A stretch of DNA of 6,128 nt from Candidatus Auribacterota bacterium (GTDB taxonomy: Bacteria; Auribacterota; Tritonobacteria; UBA1439), in the NCBI GenBank assembly GCA_026391995.1, contig JAPLCY010000286.1, positions 1 to 6,128 of the forward strand, read 5' to 3'. Shown here in pieces: positions 1 through 5,166 of the stretch. The notes below the pieces were generated by a model that saw nothing but the letters and a program-made list of their open reading frames with translations, made no database searches and had not been told where the DNA came from. The position numbers and the translations under genes were made by a program. The stretch's first letter is position 1; each line of letters begins with the position of its first letter.

Positions 1-174
1 GGCCGCTGCGCCGAGGAGGCGATCGACCGGTTGAAGGAGATGGTCTTCTCCTCCATGGCGGGCGGGTTTGACAGCGCGATACCGGAGGTGAAGCCGTCGG
101 ACGTGCTCAAGTCGCTCCTCTCCCGGAACAAGCATTGCTACCTCCATTTTCCCTCCCATCCGCACGTGCATTAA
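1..174 (+). CDS. 3' end of an unidentified protein gene (5' end outside the window)
   Basis: Frame 1 is open from the window edge to a TAA at 172-174 and gives the last 57 residues of a protein. The other two forward frames hit stops early. About 50 of the 57 codons end in G or C, matching the strong GC3 bias of the other genes, which is the main evidence that it is coding. The visible part starts with an acidic/basic, probably helical stretch (EEAIDRLKEMVFSSMAGG), continues with PSDVLKSLLSRNK, and ends in a tail rich in His and aromatic residues (HCYLHFPSHPHVH) with five His in the last 13 residues. I do not recognise the family and assign no function. No U-rich terminator hairpin follows; the repeat array at 217-310 is the first structured DNA downstream. 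Confidence 0.6.
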   Translation, partial: GRCAEEAIDRLKEMVFSSMAGGFDSAIPEVKPSDVLKSLLSRNKHCYLHFPSHPHVH

Positions 175-216
175 CTGCGGCCCAAAGATCAAAGCCAAAA
201 GCAACAGCGGGCGGAC

Positions 217-310
217 TGTAGCGCACATTGTAGCGCACACTGTAGCGCACACTTCAGTGTGCGGCATTATTGTGCGGCATTATTGTGCGGCGCTACGGTG
301 TGCGGTATTG
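217..310. repeat. Fold-back array of short tandem repeats (12-bp and 13-bp units)
   Basis: Three head-to-tail copies of a 12-bp unit, TGTAGCGCACAC (first copy ends in T), occupy 217-228, 229-240 and 241-252. After TTCA, a second family begins: TGTGCGGCATTAT at 258-270 and 271-283, a partial TGTGCGG at 284-290, then CGCTACGG and another TGTGCGG at 299-305. The two families are near reverse complements in their cores (GCGCACA against TGTGCGG, and TAGCGC against GCGCTA), so the region is a large imperfect palindrome. At its centre, 246-253 (CGCACACT) pairs perfectly with 256-263 (AGTGTGCG). It lies entirely between genes, upstream of the lipoprotein promoters. It may be a replication-slippage array, a REP-like element, or a structured 3' end for the upstream gene; the sequence does not decide. 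Confidence 0.8.
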
Positions 311-336
311 CCGCCCTACGGGGGAATTTCTATAAT
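308..336 (+). promoter_or_regulatory. Candidate sigma70 promoter P1 for the lipoprotein-smpB unit
   Basis: A perfect -10 hexamer TATAAT lies at 331-336 with TTGCCG (4 of 6 matches to TTGACA) at 308-313 and a 17-bp spacer. Transcription would start near 343, giving a leader of about 93 nt before the ATG at 436. The -35 element overlaps the right edge of the repeat array. It may act in tandem with the second candidate at 365-394. Assignment rests on consensus matching only. Confidence 0.5.
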
Positions 337-364
337 CGGTCATCTTCCATTTCATGCGCCGCTA

Positions 365-394
365 TTGTCCGCCGTCCCGGCTTTGTGTTAGAAT
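365..394 (+). promoter_or_regulatory. Candidate extended -10 promoter P2 for the lipoprotein-smpB unit
   Basis: TAGAAT at 389-394 is preceded by TGT (386-388), forming a TGn-extended -10. TTGTCC at 365-370 (4 of 6 to consensus) lies 18 bp upstream. Predicted start is near 401, about 35 nt before the ATG at 436, a leader that would contain the ribosome binding site GAAAGGGG at 421-428. The same TGn arrangement is seen upstream of greA and of the glycoside-hydrolase-like gene. Confidence 0.5.
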
Positions 395-435
395 AGCCCC
401 CGGTTGTGGTGTATGACCATGAAAGGGGTGTCCCG

Positions 436-1182
436 ATGAAACGTTGTGTGGGGATAACGGTGGCCGTGGCGGCCTGCCTGCTGTGCGGCTGCGCCTTCTG
501 GCATTCGGGTGGCATCGGCGGAGTCAGCAAGACGATCTGCGAGGTCTGGATCAACTCCATGCCGCAGGGTGCGCTCCTCTATCTCAACGGCCACTACGTG
601 GGCAGGACCCCCTACAAGTACACGGTGATCAACGAGGGCGATGCCTCGGCCCACTTCATCGCCCGCGACCTTTCCGAAATCACCTGCCGCAAGCGCGGCT
701 TCGACGACGAGGTCGAAATGATCACCGTCGAAAACTGCTACAAGAAGTTCAGTATCCAGAATGAGGGTGTTACCGAGCAGGTGAAAAGGTACAAGGGCTT
801 CATCGCCCTCTACCTCGACGTGAAGGAGGATTTCGCCGAGAAGGAGTTCGGCAACCTGGTGATCACCTGCAATCCTCAAGCCGCGGACGCCGAGATCTAC
901 ATCAACGACAGCCTGATCGGCAATGGCAAGACCTCGCTCCTGAAGCTGCCGGCGGGGAGCTATATCCTCAGGATCCGCAAGGCCGGCTACAAACTATACT
1001 CGCGTGTCATCAGCGTCCTGGCGGACAACGACCTTACCATCACCGCCAATCTCGAGAGGACGGATGCCGGGGCGAATGAGCCGGCGCCGGCGATGACCCC
1101 GGAGGTCGAGAGCAGCCCTCCCGGCCGCGATGTCGAGCTCGAAGAGGATTACACGCCGGGGTCCGCGGAGGTTGAGGAGTAG
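436..1182 (+). CDS. PEGA-domain lipoprotein
   Basis: The 248-residue product is a predicted lipoprotein with two PEGA-type beta domains. The ATG at 436 is preferred over the in-frame ATG at 406 because AAAGGGG at 422-428 sits 7 nt upstream and the protein then starts directly with a signal peptide: MKR, a hydrophobic core, and lipobox LLCGC with Cys19 as the lipidated residue. Domain one (about 36-98) has EVWINSMPQGALLYLNGHYV and GRTPYKYT. Domain two (about 138-207) has LVITCNPQAADAEIYINDSL, then LPAGSYILRIRKAGY, a close match to the PEGA pattern of a P..A.vyvdg core, pG and kaGY. The tail after about 208 is Pro/Glu/Asp-rich and probably disordered. PEGA domains are known from many surface and periplasmic proteins and are thought to mediate binding, but the partner cannot be read from this sequence. 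smpB follows after 26 bp, so the two are probably co-transcribed, without an obvious functional link. Confidence 0.9.
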   Translation: MKRCVGITVAVAACLLCGCAFWHSGGIGGVSKTICEVWINSMPQGALLYLNGHYVGRTPYKYTVINEGDASAHFIARDLSEITCRKRGFDDEVEMITVENCYKKFSIQNEGVTEQVKRYKGFIALYLDVKEDFAEKEFGNLVITCNPQAADAEIYINDSLIGNGKTSLLKLPAGSYILRIRKAGYKLYSRVISVLADNDLTITANLERTDAGANEPAPAMTPEVESSPPGRDVELEEDYTPGSAEVEE

Positions 1183-1208
1183 CCTCTCCGGCCGCGCGGC
1201 GCCACCGC

Positions 1209-1667
1209 ATGGACACCAGCCCCCTCATCGCGACGAACCGGAAGGCCCGCCGCGATTATCAGATCCTCGAGACCTTCGAGGCCGGCCTTGCCCTCAAGGG
1301 GACGGAGGTCAAATCCCTCCGCCGGCACCGGGCCACCATCAACGACGCCTACGTCATGATCGCGAACGGCGAGGCCCTTCTCTGCAACGCCCACATCAGC
1401 CCCTATGAGTTCGGCGGGCGCGAGAATCCCGACCCGTTGCGGAAACGAATCCTCCTCCTCCACCGGCGCGAGATTGTCCGCATTGAGGGAATGATTTCGC
1501 AGAGGGGGCTGGCCTGCGTCCTCCTGCGCCTCTATTTCAAGAACGGGCGTGTCAAGGCCGAGATTGCCCTCGCCAAGGGGAAGAAGGCGTACGACAAGCG
1601 CGAGACGATCAAGGAGCGCGCCGCGTCGCGGGAGGTTGCCCGCGCGATGAAACGCACAGTGCGCTGA
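1209..1667 (+). CDS. smpB: SsrA-binding protein SmpB
   Basis: SmpB binds tmRNA and places it in the A site of ribosomes stalled on mRNA without a stop codon, so that the nascent chain is tagged and the ribosome released. At 152 residues it has the normal family length. Family motifs appear in order: NRKARRDY (10-17), E-x-GLALKGTEVKSLR (24-38), NDAYV (45-49), HISPYEFGG (62-70), DPLRKRILLLH (75-85), LYFKNGRVKAEIALAKGKKA (108-127), then YDKRETIKER and the basic C-terminal tail known to enter the decoding centre. One oddity is CVLLRLYF where most family members have a proline (VPL). The ATG at 1209 puts the family-conserved start in place, but no clear Shine-Dalgarno lies just upstream (CGCGGCGCCACCGC), so translation may be coupled to the lipoprotein gene that ends 26 bp earlier. 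No tmRNA gene is visible in the window. The stop lies 8 bp from the stop of the opposing gene. Confidence 0.97.
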   Translation: MDTSPLIATNRKARRDYQILETFEAGLALKGTEVKSLRRHRATINDAYVMIANGEALLCNAHISPYEFGGRENPDPLRKRILLLHRREIVRIEGMISQRGLACVLLRLYFKNGRVKAEIALAKGKKAYDKRETIKERAASREVARAMKRTVR

Positions 1668-1675
1668 GTGGTGTG

Positions 1676-3289
1676 CTAGTAGATCGAGAACGGAGCCTCG
1701 GCGAGGCCGGAGATCCAGAGCGAGCGGTCGAATGGATTCCCCCCCGATTGCACAAGCACCCCGTACCAGATATATTCACCCGTCCGTGTTCCCGAGAGTC
1801 CGAATGGCCCGACGCTCCCGCTCGCGTTCCCGACCGCCATGGAGCGGGCGATGGGGCGGACGCGGGTTTCGAAGGCGCCGCCGTAGAAATAGAGGGCGCC
1901 GCCGGGGGCCATCACCGCGCAATACGCATCGGCCTGCGGATCGACGCTGCTCCCCGGCGTCAGCCTCCAGTGGAGGGTGAGCGATTCCGACCGGGCGAAG
2001 TTGTCTCTGTCGAGGGAAAGCTGGAGCCGGTGCCGGGTGTCGGGCGCCTCCCGCAGTAGAATCGCGGCGCTGTGCGCCGGGAGTCGCACGCCGGTGACGG
2101 GCTGGTAGGCGAGAGTTCCGTCCGTGTGACCGTGATCATCAACCGCGCCGCCGCCGCTTGCCGCGACAAGCTCCCAGGTGCCGCCGAGATCCGCGACGTC
2201 CGCCTCGCCGTCGCCGGGATTGACGAGCACCATCCCGTTCGAGTAATCCCTCCGGTAGCAGCCCCGGGCCGCGTCATAGAGCTCGTCGATAGACGCAGGG
2301 ATATCGCCCTGGTACGCCCCGATGGGGATCCCGTACTCGGGGTAGTAGAGCAGCTCCTCTCCGTGTTCCGCGCCGATCATGTTGAAATAGGTGCGGGCGC
2401 CCTTGATGAGGAGGTAGCAGCCGGTCAGGAAGAGCCGCTCGTTCAGGGCCGCGTCGCTTGTGTACGACTGGCAGAGGATGATTTTCCCCGCCCGCGCCAG
2501 GGCGAGCGTCCTGTCCATCTGGAGCCGCCAGTCGGCGAGGTCGAAGTAGGAGTCATTCCCCCACGCGCCGAACCCCTCGATCATCCCGCCGTCGCCGAGA
2601 TCCGCATAGTCGGTCGTGTCCCAGCCCGTGACGAGCCCTCCGAGGTTGGGGAGAAAAAAGAATTCCTCCGCGCTCAGCGCCGCGTGCAGGTATGAGCCGT
2701 ACGCCTGGAGCGCGGGAACCCAGTTCGCCAGGCACTGGTCGGGGTCGGTAAACCATGGATGGTCCGGCGAGAGCGCGTTAAAATACCCGTCAATCGTGAA
2801 GCTGTCGGCAAAGACGCCGTCGCACTCGGTGTCGCGCATCCGCTGGAGGCAGGAGGCGATCCAATAGTTCCGGTAGCCGTCGCTGCCGATATCCATCAGA
2901 TACCAGTTCCATGCGACCATGTGGAGGCGCGCGCCTCCCTGGTGCATGAACCACTCCTCGCGGCCGTTCACGAGGCTCCAGTCGAAGGTCCAGGTGTTTC
3001 CGTCGATGAAGGGCTCCTGCCCGTTTCCACAGCCGAGCTGGTAGTGCAAAACGATGAACGAGGGGTTGAGGGCCCGCAGGCTTCGCACGTCGTCGAGGAG
3101 CATCTTCTGACAACCGACGAGGCGGGCGGCGGCGAACGCGTACTGCGCCGGCGTCATGCCGCTCTGGATCTGATCGGAGAAGACGTGGATCCCGTCGCGG
3201 GTGTCGGGGAATGTCCGGGCCTGGGCCACGGCGGTGGAGGGACACACCATGGCGAGGCACGCGAGAAGCAGGAAACTATATCTATGCAC
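1676..3289 (-). CDS. Secreted glycoside-hydrolase-like protein (GHL15-type)
   Basis: The reading frame extends up to an ATG at 3388, but a GTG at 3289-3287 is the better start. GAGGGGGG (3304-3297) is 7 nt upstream, a promoter is placed to start transcription near 3324, and the protein then begins with a clean signal peptide (VHRYSFLLLACLAMVCP...AVAQA) with likely cleavage after residue 24. The mature part begins with DGIHVFSDQIQSGMT and continues as a probable TIM barrel to about residue 350. Key stretches are FIVLHYQLGCGNG (78-90), the Trp-rich WNWYLMDIGSDGYRNYW (127-143), DGVFADSF (157-164, two Asp) and MIEGFG (236-241). This order resembles the hypothetical glycosyl hydrolase family GHL15. 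A beta segment (about 352-415, NGMVLVNPGDGEADV) and a C-terminal beta domain (about 422-537, with DAYCAVMAPGGALYFYGG) follow. It would act outside the cytoplasmic membrane on an unknown glycan. The family call is from memory of the motif pattern; the catalytic residues are not certain. Confidence 0.8.
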   Translation of the reverse strand: MHRYSFLLLACLAMVCPSTAVAQARTFPDTRDGIHVFSDQIQSGMTPAQYAFAAARLVGCQKMLLDDVRSLRALNPSFIVLHYQLGCGNGQEPFIDGNTWTFDWSLVNGREEWFMHQGGARLHMVAWNWYLMDIGSDGYRNYWIASCLQRMRDTECDGVFADSFTIDGYFNALSPDHPWFTDPDQCLANWVPALQAYGSYLHAALSAEEFFFLPNLGGLVTGWDTTDYADLGDGGMIEGFGAWGNDSYFDLADWRLQMDRTLALARAGKIILCQSYTSDAALNERLFLTGCYLLIKGARTYFNMIGAEHGEELLYYPEYGIPIGAYQGDIPASIDELYDAARGCYRRDYSNGMVLVNPGDGEADVADLGGTWELVAASGGGAVDDHGHTDGTLAYQPVTGVRLPAHSAAILLREAPDTRHRLQLSLDRDNFARSESLTLHWRLTPGSSVDPQADAYCAVMAPGGALYFYGGAFETRVRPIARSMAVGNASGSVGPFGLSGTRTGEYIWYGVLVQSGGNPFDRSLWISGLAEAPFSIY

Positions 3290-3296
3290 GGCGACG

Positions 3297-3304
3297 CCCC
3301 CCTC
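3297..3304 (-). promoter_or_regulatory. Ribosome binding site that decides the GTG start of the secreted protein
   Basis: On the minus strand GAGGGGGG (3304 to 3297) is followed by CGTCGCC and then GTG at 3289-3287. The 7-nt spacing is ideal. The in-frame ATG at 3319 has AGGGG only 1 nt upstream, which is too close, and lies only about 5 nt inside the predicted transcript. Confidence 0.6.
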
Positions 3305-3330
3305 AGGGGGGAGTGTCATTCCCCTGTAGT

Positions 3331-3359
3331 AATGTAGCACGGGGGGAACGGTTCCACAA
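3331..3359 (-). promoter_or_regulatory. Candidate extended -10 promoter of the secreted glycoside-hydrolase-like gene
   Basis: On the minus strand TTGTGG (3359-3354) is followed by a 17-bp spacer and TACATT (3336-3331), preceded by TGC to give a TGn-extended -10. The predicted start near 3324 gives a leader of about 35 nt before the GTG at 3289 and excludes the ATG at 3388. The hexamers match consensus at 3 to 4 of 6 positions. Confidence 0.45.
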
Positions 3360-3401
3360 GACCGGGAGAGGAGATCGTAAATGGTCAACCAGGGTTAGGG
3401 G

Positions 3402-3507
3402 CTGAAAATGAGGCCCAAAATCAAGCCTAAGGCCGTTTTTATGGGCCTTAAATAGACACATCTCATTCCACGCCAGAAAGATATCGTGGTCCGACCCTAA
3501 TTTTCAG
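3402..3507. mobile_element. Small REP/MITE-like element with inverted-repeat ends
   Basis: This AT-richer segment lies between two minus-strand genes. Its ends are inverted: CTGAAAATGAGG (3402-3413) and the reverse complement of 3496-3507 (CTGAAAATTAGG) match at 11 of 12 positions. Inside are a hairpin TAAGGCC (3428-3434) with GGCCTTA (3444-3450), a second one CCACG (3468-3472) with CGTGG (3485-3489), and a GGTC-C-GACC palindrome (3488-3496). The right end, ATCGTGGTCCGACCCTAATT, resembles short repeats that I recall near REP-associated tyrosine transposases in varied bacteria, but that is memory, not a search. No transposase is encoded and no target-site duplication is evident. The right end contains the stop codon (3504-3506) of the methyltransferase frame. 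It could instead be a plain intergenic region with terminator-like hairpins. Confidence 0.45.
3411..3450 (-). terminator. Hairpin region, possible terminator downstream of the methyltransferase gene
   Basis: Read on the minus strand, TAAGGCC (3450-3444) and GGCCTTA (3434-3428) form a 7-bp stem with a 9-nt loop CATAAAAAC. The next bases are GGCTTGATTTTGGG, so the T run is short and displaced by several bases. An alternative pairing joins AGGCCC (3411-3416) with GGGCCT (3443-3448) on the same DNA and excludes the first. It lies about 55 bp past the methyltransferase stop and upstream of the next minus-strand promoter, where a terminator would be expected, but the weak T tract keeps confidence low. 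Confidence 0.3.
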
Positions 3508-4534
3508 ACTTTCTGGAGGATGAAGCCCTTGAGATAGACGGTCTCGGGGACGTTGAGGAGGACGGGGTGGTCGCTCGCCTGTTCGAGCTCCTCGCACACG
3601 CGGAACGAGCAGTGCGCGTCGGCGGTCGCCGCCCTGAGCAGATCCATGAAGAGATCCCTCGGGATGCTGTGCGAGCAGCAAAATGTCGCGAGCATGCCGC
3701 CGGGGTTGAGGAGGTGCATCGCGCGGAGATTGATCTCCTTGTAGCCGCGCAGCGCGTCCTCGGCGTGCGCCCGTTTCCGGGCAAGGGGGGGCGGATCGAG
3801 TATGATCATGTCGAACCGCTCCTTCTGGCGATAGAACTCGCGCAAGGCATCAAAGGCGTTTCCCTCGCGCGGGGTGACGTTGCCGATCCCGTTGCGGGTG
3901 ATGTTCTTTGCGCACAGGGCGATCGCCTGAGGTAGGCCCCCGTCTTGTGGCCCTCCCACAGGTCGGCGAGATAGCGGATCTCCCCCTCGCGCACCTCGAT
4001 TAGGCCGGGCCTCTCTCCCCGGAGCATCTTTTTCTCGATCGGCAGGCCCTCGATCGTCCGGGCGCTGGCGTCGTTCCGGCAGATGATCCCGTGGGGCTTG
4101 CACAGTTCCCCGAAGATATCGGCGATCCCTTCGATCCGGCAGTCCATGCCGGGGATGAGGGCCTGGAGGACGATCCATCCCGCGTAGCTGTCGGCGATGA
4201 GGCCGGGCAGCAGGTCGCCCTCGGAGAAGACCAGCCGGCATGCGCCGTCGGGGATGAGATCGCCGCCCCGCCGCCTGATCGCCTCCTCGATGCGCCGGCG
4301 CAAAAATGAGCAGTCCACCGGCTCGTTGGCCCTGGTGAGGATGCGGAGGGCGATCTTGGAGCGGTCGCCGTAGAACGCCTTTGCGAGGAACCTGCCGCGT
4401 TCGTCGCAGAGATCCACGACATCCCCCGACTTCGCGCCGCCGGTGTCCCGCACGTCGTCGCGATAGATCCAGGCGTGCCCGGTCCTGTACCAGTTGAACC
4501 CCTTCCTCCCTATGGCGACCCTTGTCGGTTTCAT
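3504..4534 (-). pseudogene. rlmI: RlmI-type 23S rRNA methyltransferase gene with internal deletion and frameshift
   Basis: Intact members (COG1092; E. coli RlmI makes m5C in 23S rRNA) have an N-terminal PUA domain, a middle domain and a SAM-binding Rossmann domain. From the ATG at 4534, one frame gives residues 1-202: PUA region (GRKGFNWYRTGHAWIYRDDV, about 9-28), middle domain, and the conserved EGHKTGAYL. After 3929 the protein continues in another frame: QAIALCAKN, then FDMIILDPP, RGYKEINLRAM, a GGMLATFCCS loop with the family cysteine, ASDHPV and the natural end YLKGFILQKV at a TGA (3506-3504). The join lies at about 3926-3931. Against E. coli RlmI, about 48 residues are absent there, including the D-Q-R-x-x-R stretch, the SAM glycine loop (C-F-x-Y-T-G-G-F) and the following acidic residue. 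A loss of 145 bp would explain both the gap and the shift. The two parts (202 + 141) plus 48 give about 391 residues, the family length. As written it cannot bind SAM. Either it is a recent pseudogene or the assembly dropped a segment. Confidence 0.85.
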
Positions 4535-4546
4535 GTGTGCGGGTAC

Positions 4547-4575
4547 ATGGTAACCCCAGCCGGCCAGTTTCGCAA
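4547..4575 (-). promoter_or_regulatory. Weak candidate promoter for the methyltransferase gene
   Basis: On the minus strand TTGCGA (4575-4570) and TACCAT (4552-4547) are separated by 17 bp, each with 4 of 6 consensus matches. Transcription would start near 4540, only about 6 nt before the ATG at 4534, making the mRNA almost leaderless. This agrees with the lack of a well-placed Shine-Dalgarno, but both hexamers are weak and chance is possible. Confidence 0.25.
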
Positions 4576-4577
4576 GG

Positions 4578-4604
4578 TTTAGAGTAGCTGCCGTATGTTA
4601 TACT
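4578..4604 (+). promoter_or_regulatory. Extended -10 promoter of greA
   Basis: TATACT (4599-4604, 5 of 6 to consensus) is preceded by TGT (4596-4598), giving a TGn-extended -10. No good -35 lies at 17 bp; TTTAGA (4578-4583) is at 15 bp and is a weak candidate, which fits the relaxed -35 need of extended -10 promoters. Predicted start is near 4611, leaving a leader of about 23 nt that still contains the ribosome binding site GAGAGGAG. Confidence 0.55.
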
Positions 4605-4633
4605 GATGCTCTCTGGTGAGAGGAGTGCACGCC

Positions 4634-5110
4634 ATGCCCGTCAACTACATGACCAGGAAGTCGCACGAGCGTTTGATCCAGGAGGCGCGGCGATTGAAAG
4701 AGAAGGAGCTCCCGCGCGTGAGCCGGGAGAAGCTTGAGGCCGCCGCGCAGGGGGACCTCCGCGAGAACGCCGGCTACGACGCGGCGAAGGAGAGGCTCAA
4801 CCTCATCAACGCGCGGATCGCGCAGATCGCCGAGCAGCTCACCGGCGTCCAGTTTATCGAGGACCTGCGCATCTCCGGCGAGGCGGTGTCCATCGGCACG
4901 CGCATCACGGTGCGCGACCTCGACACCGGGGAAGAGATTGAGTACAACATCCTGGGCCCCGCCGATGCCGATCTCTCGCAGAACGTCATCTCGTACCTGA
5001 GCCCTCTCGGGAAGGGGATGATCGCCAAGAGGGTCGACCAGGAGTTTTCGATCGTTACACCAGGAGGGGCGAGGCGGTTCAGGCTTCTGACTGTCGCGCC
5101 GTACCGGTGA
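4634..5110 (+). CDS. greA: Transcription elongation factor GreA
   Basis: GreA enters the secondary channel of backtracked RNA polymerase and stimulates cleavage of the extruded RNA 3' end, so that elongation resumes. The product has 158 residues, the usual length. Residues 6-75 form the antiparallel coiled coil (MTRKSHERLIQEARRLKEKE, then helix two to EQL). The tip GDLRENAGYDAAKE (40-53) keeps Asp41 and Glu44, the acidic pair that holds the catalytic Mg2+ in E. coli GreA. The C-terminal FKBP-like domain has GTRITVRDLDTGEEIEYNIL (88-107), GPADAD and ISYLSPLGKGMIAKRVDQEF (119-138). The ATG at 4634 is preferred over an in-frame GTG at 4616 because GAGAGGAG (4618-4625) lies 8 nt before it and overlaps the GTG candidate. 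It is probably transcribed alone, divergent from the methyltransferase gene and ending at the hairpin at 5125-5147. GreB is less likely, given the overall motif pattern and its placement as a single general factor. Confidence 0.96.
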   Translation: MPVNYMTRKSHERLIQEARRLKEKELPRVSREKLEAAAQGDLRENAGYDAAKERLNLINARIAQIAEQLTGVQFIEDLRISGEAVSIGTRITVRDLDTGEEIEYNILGPADADLSQNVISYLSPLGKGMIAKRVDQEFSIVTPGGARRFRLLTVAPYR

Positions 5111-5124
5111 GGAGCTGATTGCGT

Positions 5125-5147
5125 GCCGCGGGGGCATTCCCCGCGGC
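5125..5147. terminator. GC-rich hairpin between convergent greA and corA
   Basis: GCCGCGGGG (5125-5133) pairs perfectly with CCCCGCGGC (5139-5147) around a 5-nt loop GCATT. The 9-bp all-GC stem sits 14 bp past the greA stop and 19 bp past the corA stop on the other strand, so it is placed to end transcription from both sides. Neither side has a following T run, so it is not a classical intrinsic terminator; it may work by hairpin alone, with Rho, or by protecting mRNA 3' ends. Confidence 0.55.
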
Positions 5148-5166
5148 CATGACGTCGCCGCGCGGC

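Noticed and set aside
217..310. Short regularly spaced repeats as a CRISPR array
   Set aside because: Units of 12-13 bp are directly abutting, with no unique spacers of 25-40 bp and no cas genes nearby.
406..435. In-frame ATG at 406 as start of the lipoprotein
   Set aside because: It would put ten hydrophilic residues before the signal peptide, while the ATG at 436 has a well-spaced AAAGGGG and a standard lipoprotein N-terminus.
175..435. tmRNA or other RNA gene near smpB
   Set aside because: I looked for a tRNA-like acceptor end and an Ala-Asn-type tag frame in the intergenic regions and found neither.
3290..3388. ATG at 3388 or 3319 as start of the secreted protein
   Set aside because: The first lies upstream of the predicted promoter and adds 33 non-signal residues; the second has its purine tract 1 nt away. 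The GTG at 3289 fits ribosome binding site, promoter and signal peptide.
3567..3935. Long plus-strand open frames opposite the methyltransferase, and similar long frames opposite the secreted-protein gene (2072-2695, 2759-3337)
   Set aside because: They are antisense shadows of GC-rich genes: low-complexity Arg/Ala/Val/Glu products without family motifs, promoters or ribosome binding sites.
3806..4534. Two separate overlapping methyltransferase genes (3806-4534 and 3504-4241)
   Set aside because: Each frame shows family motifs only on its own side of about 3930; beyond that point the translation is Arg/Ser/Pro-rich noise. One broken gene explains both.
4616..4633. GTG at 4616 as greA start
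   Set aside because: It overlaps the Shine-Dalgarno of the ATG at 4634, and the extra residues MRGVHA are not part of the GreA family N-terminus.
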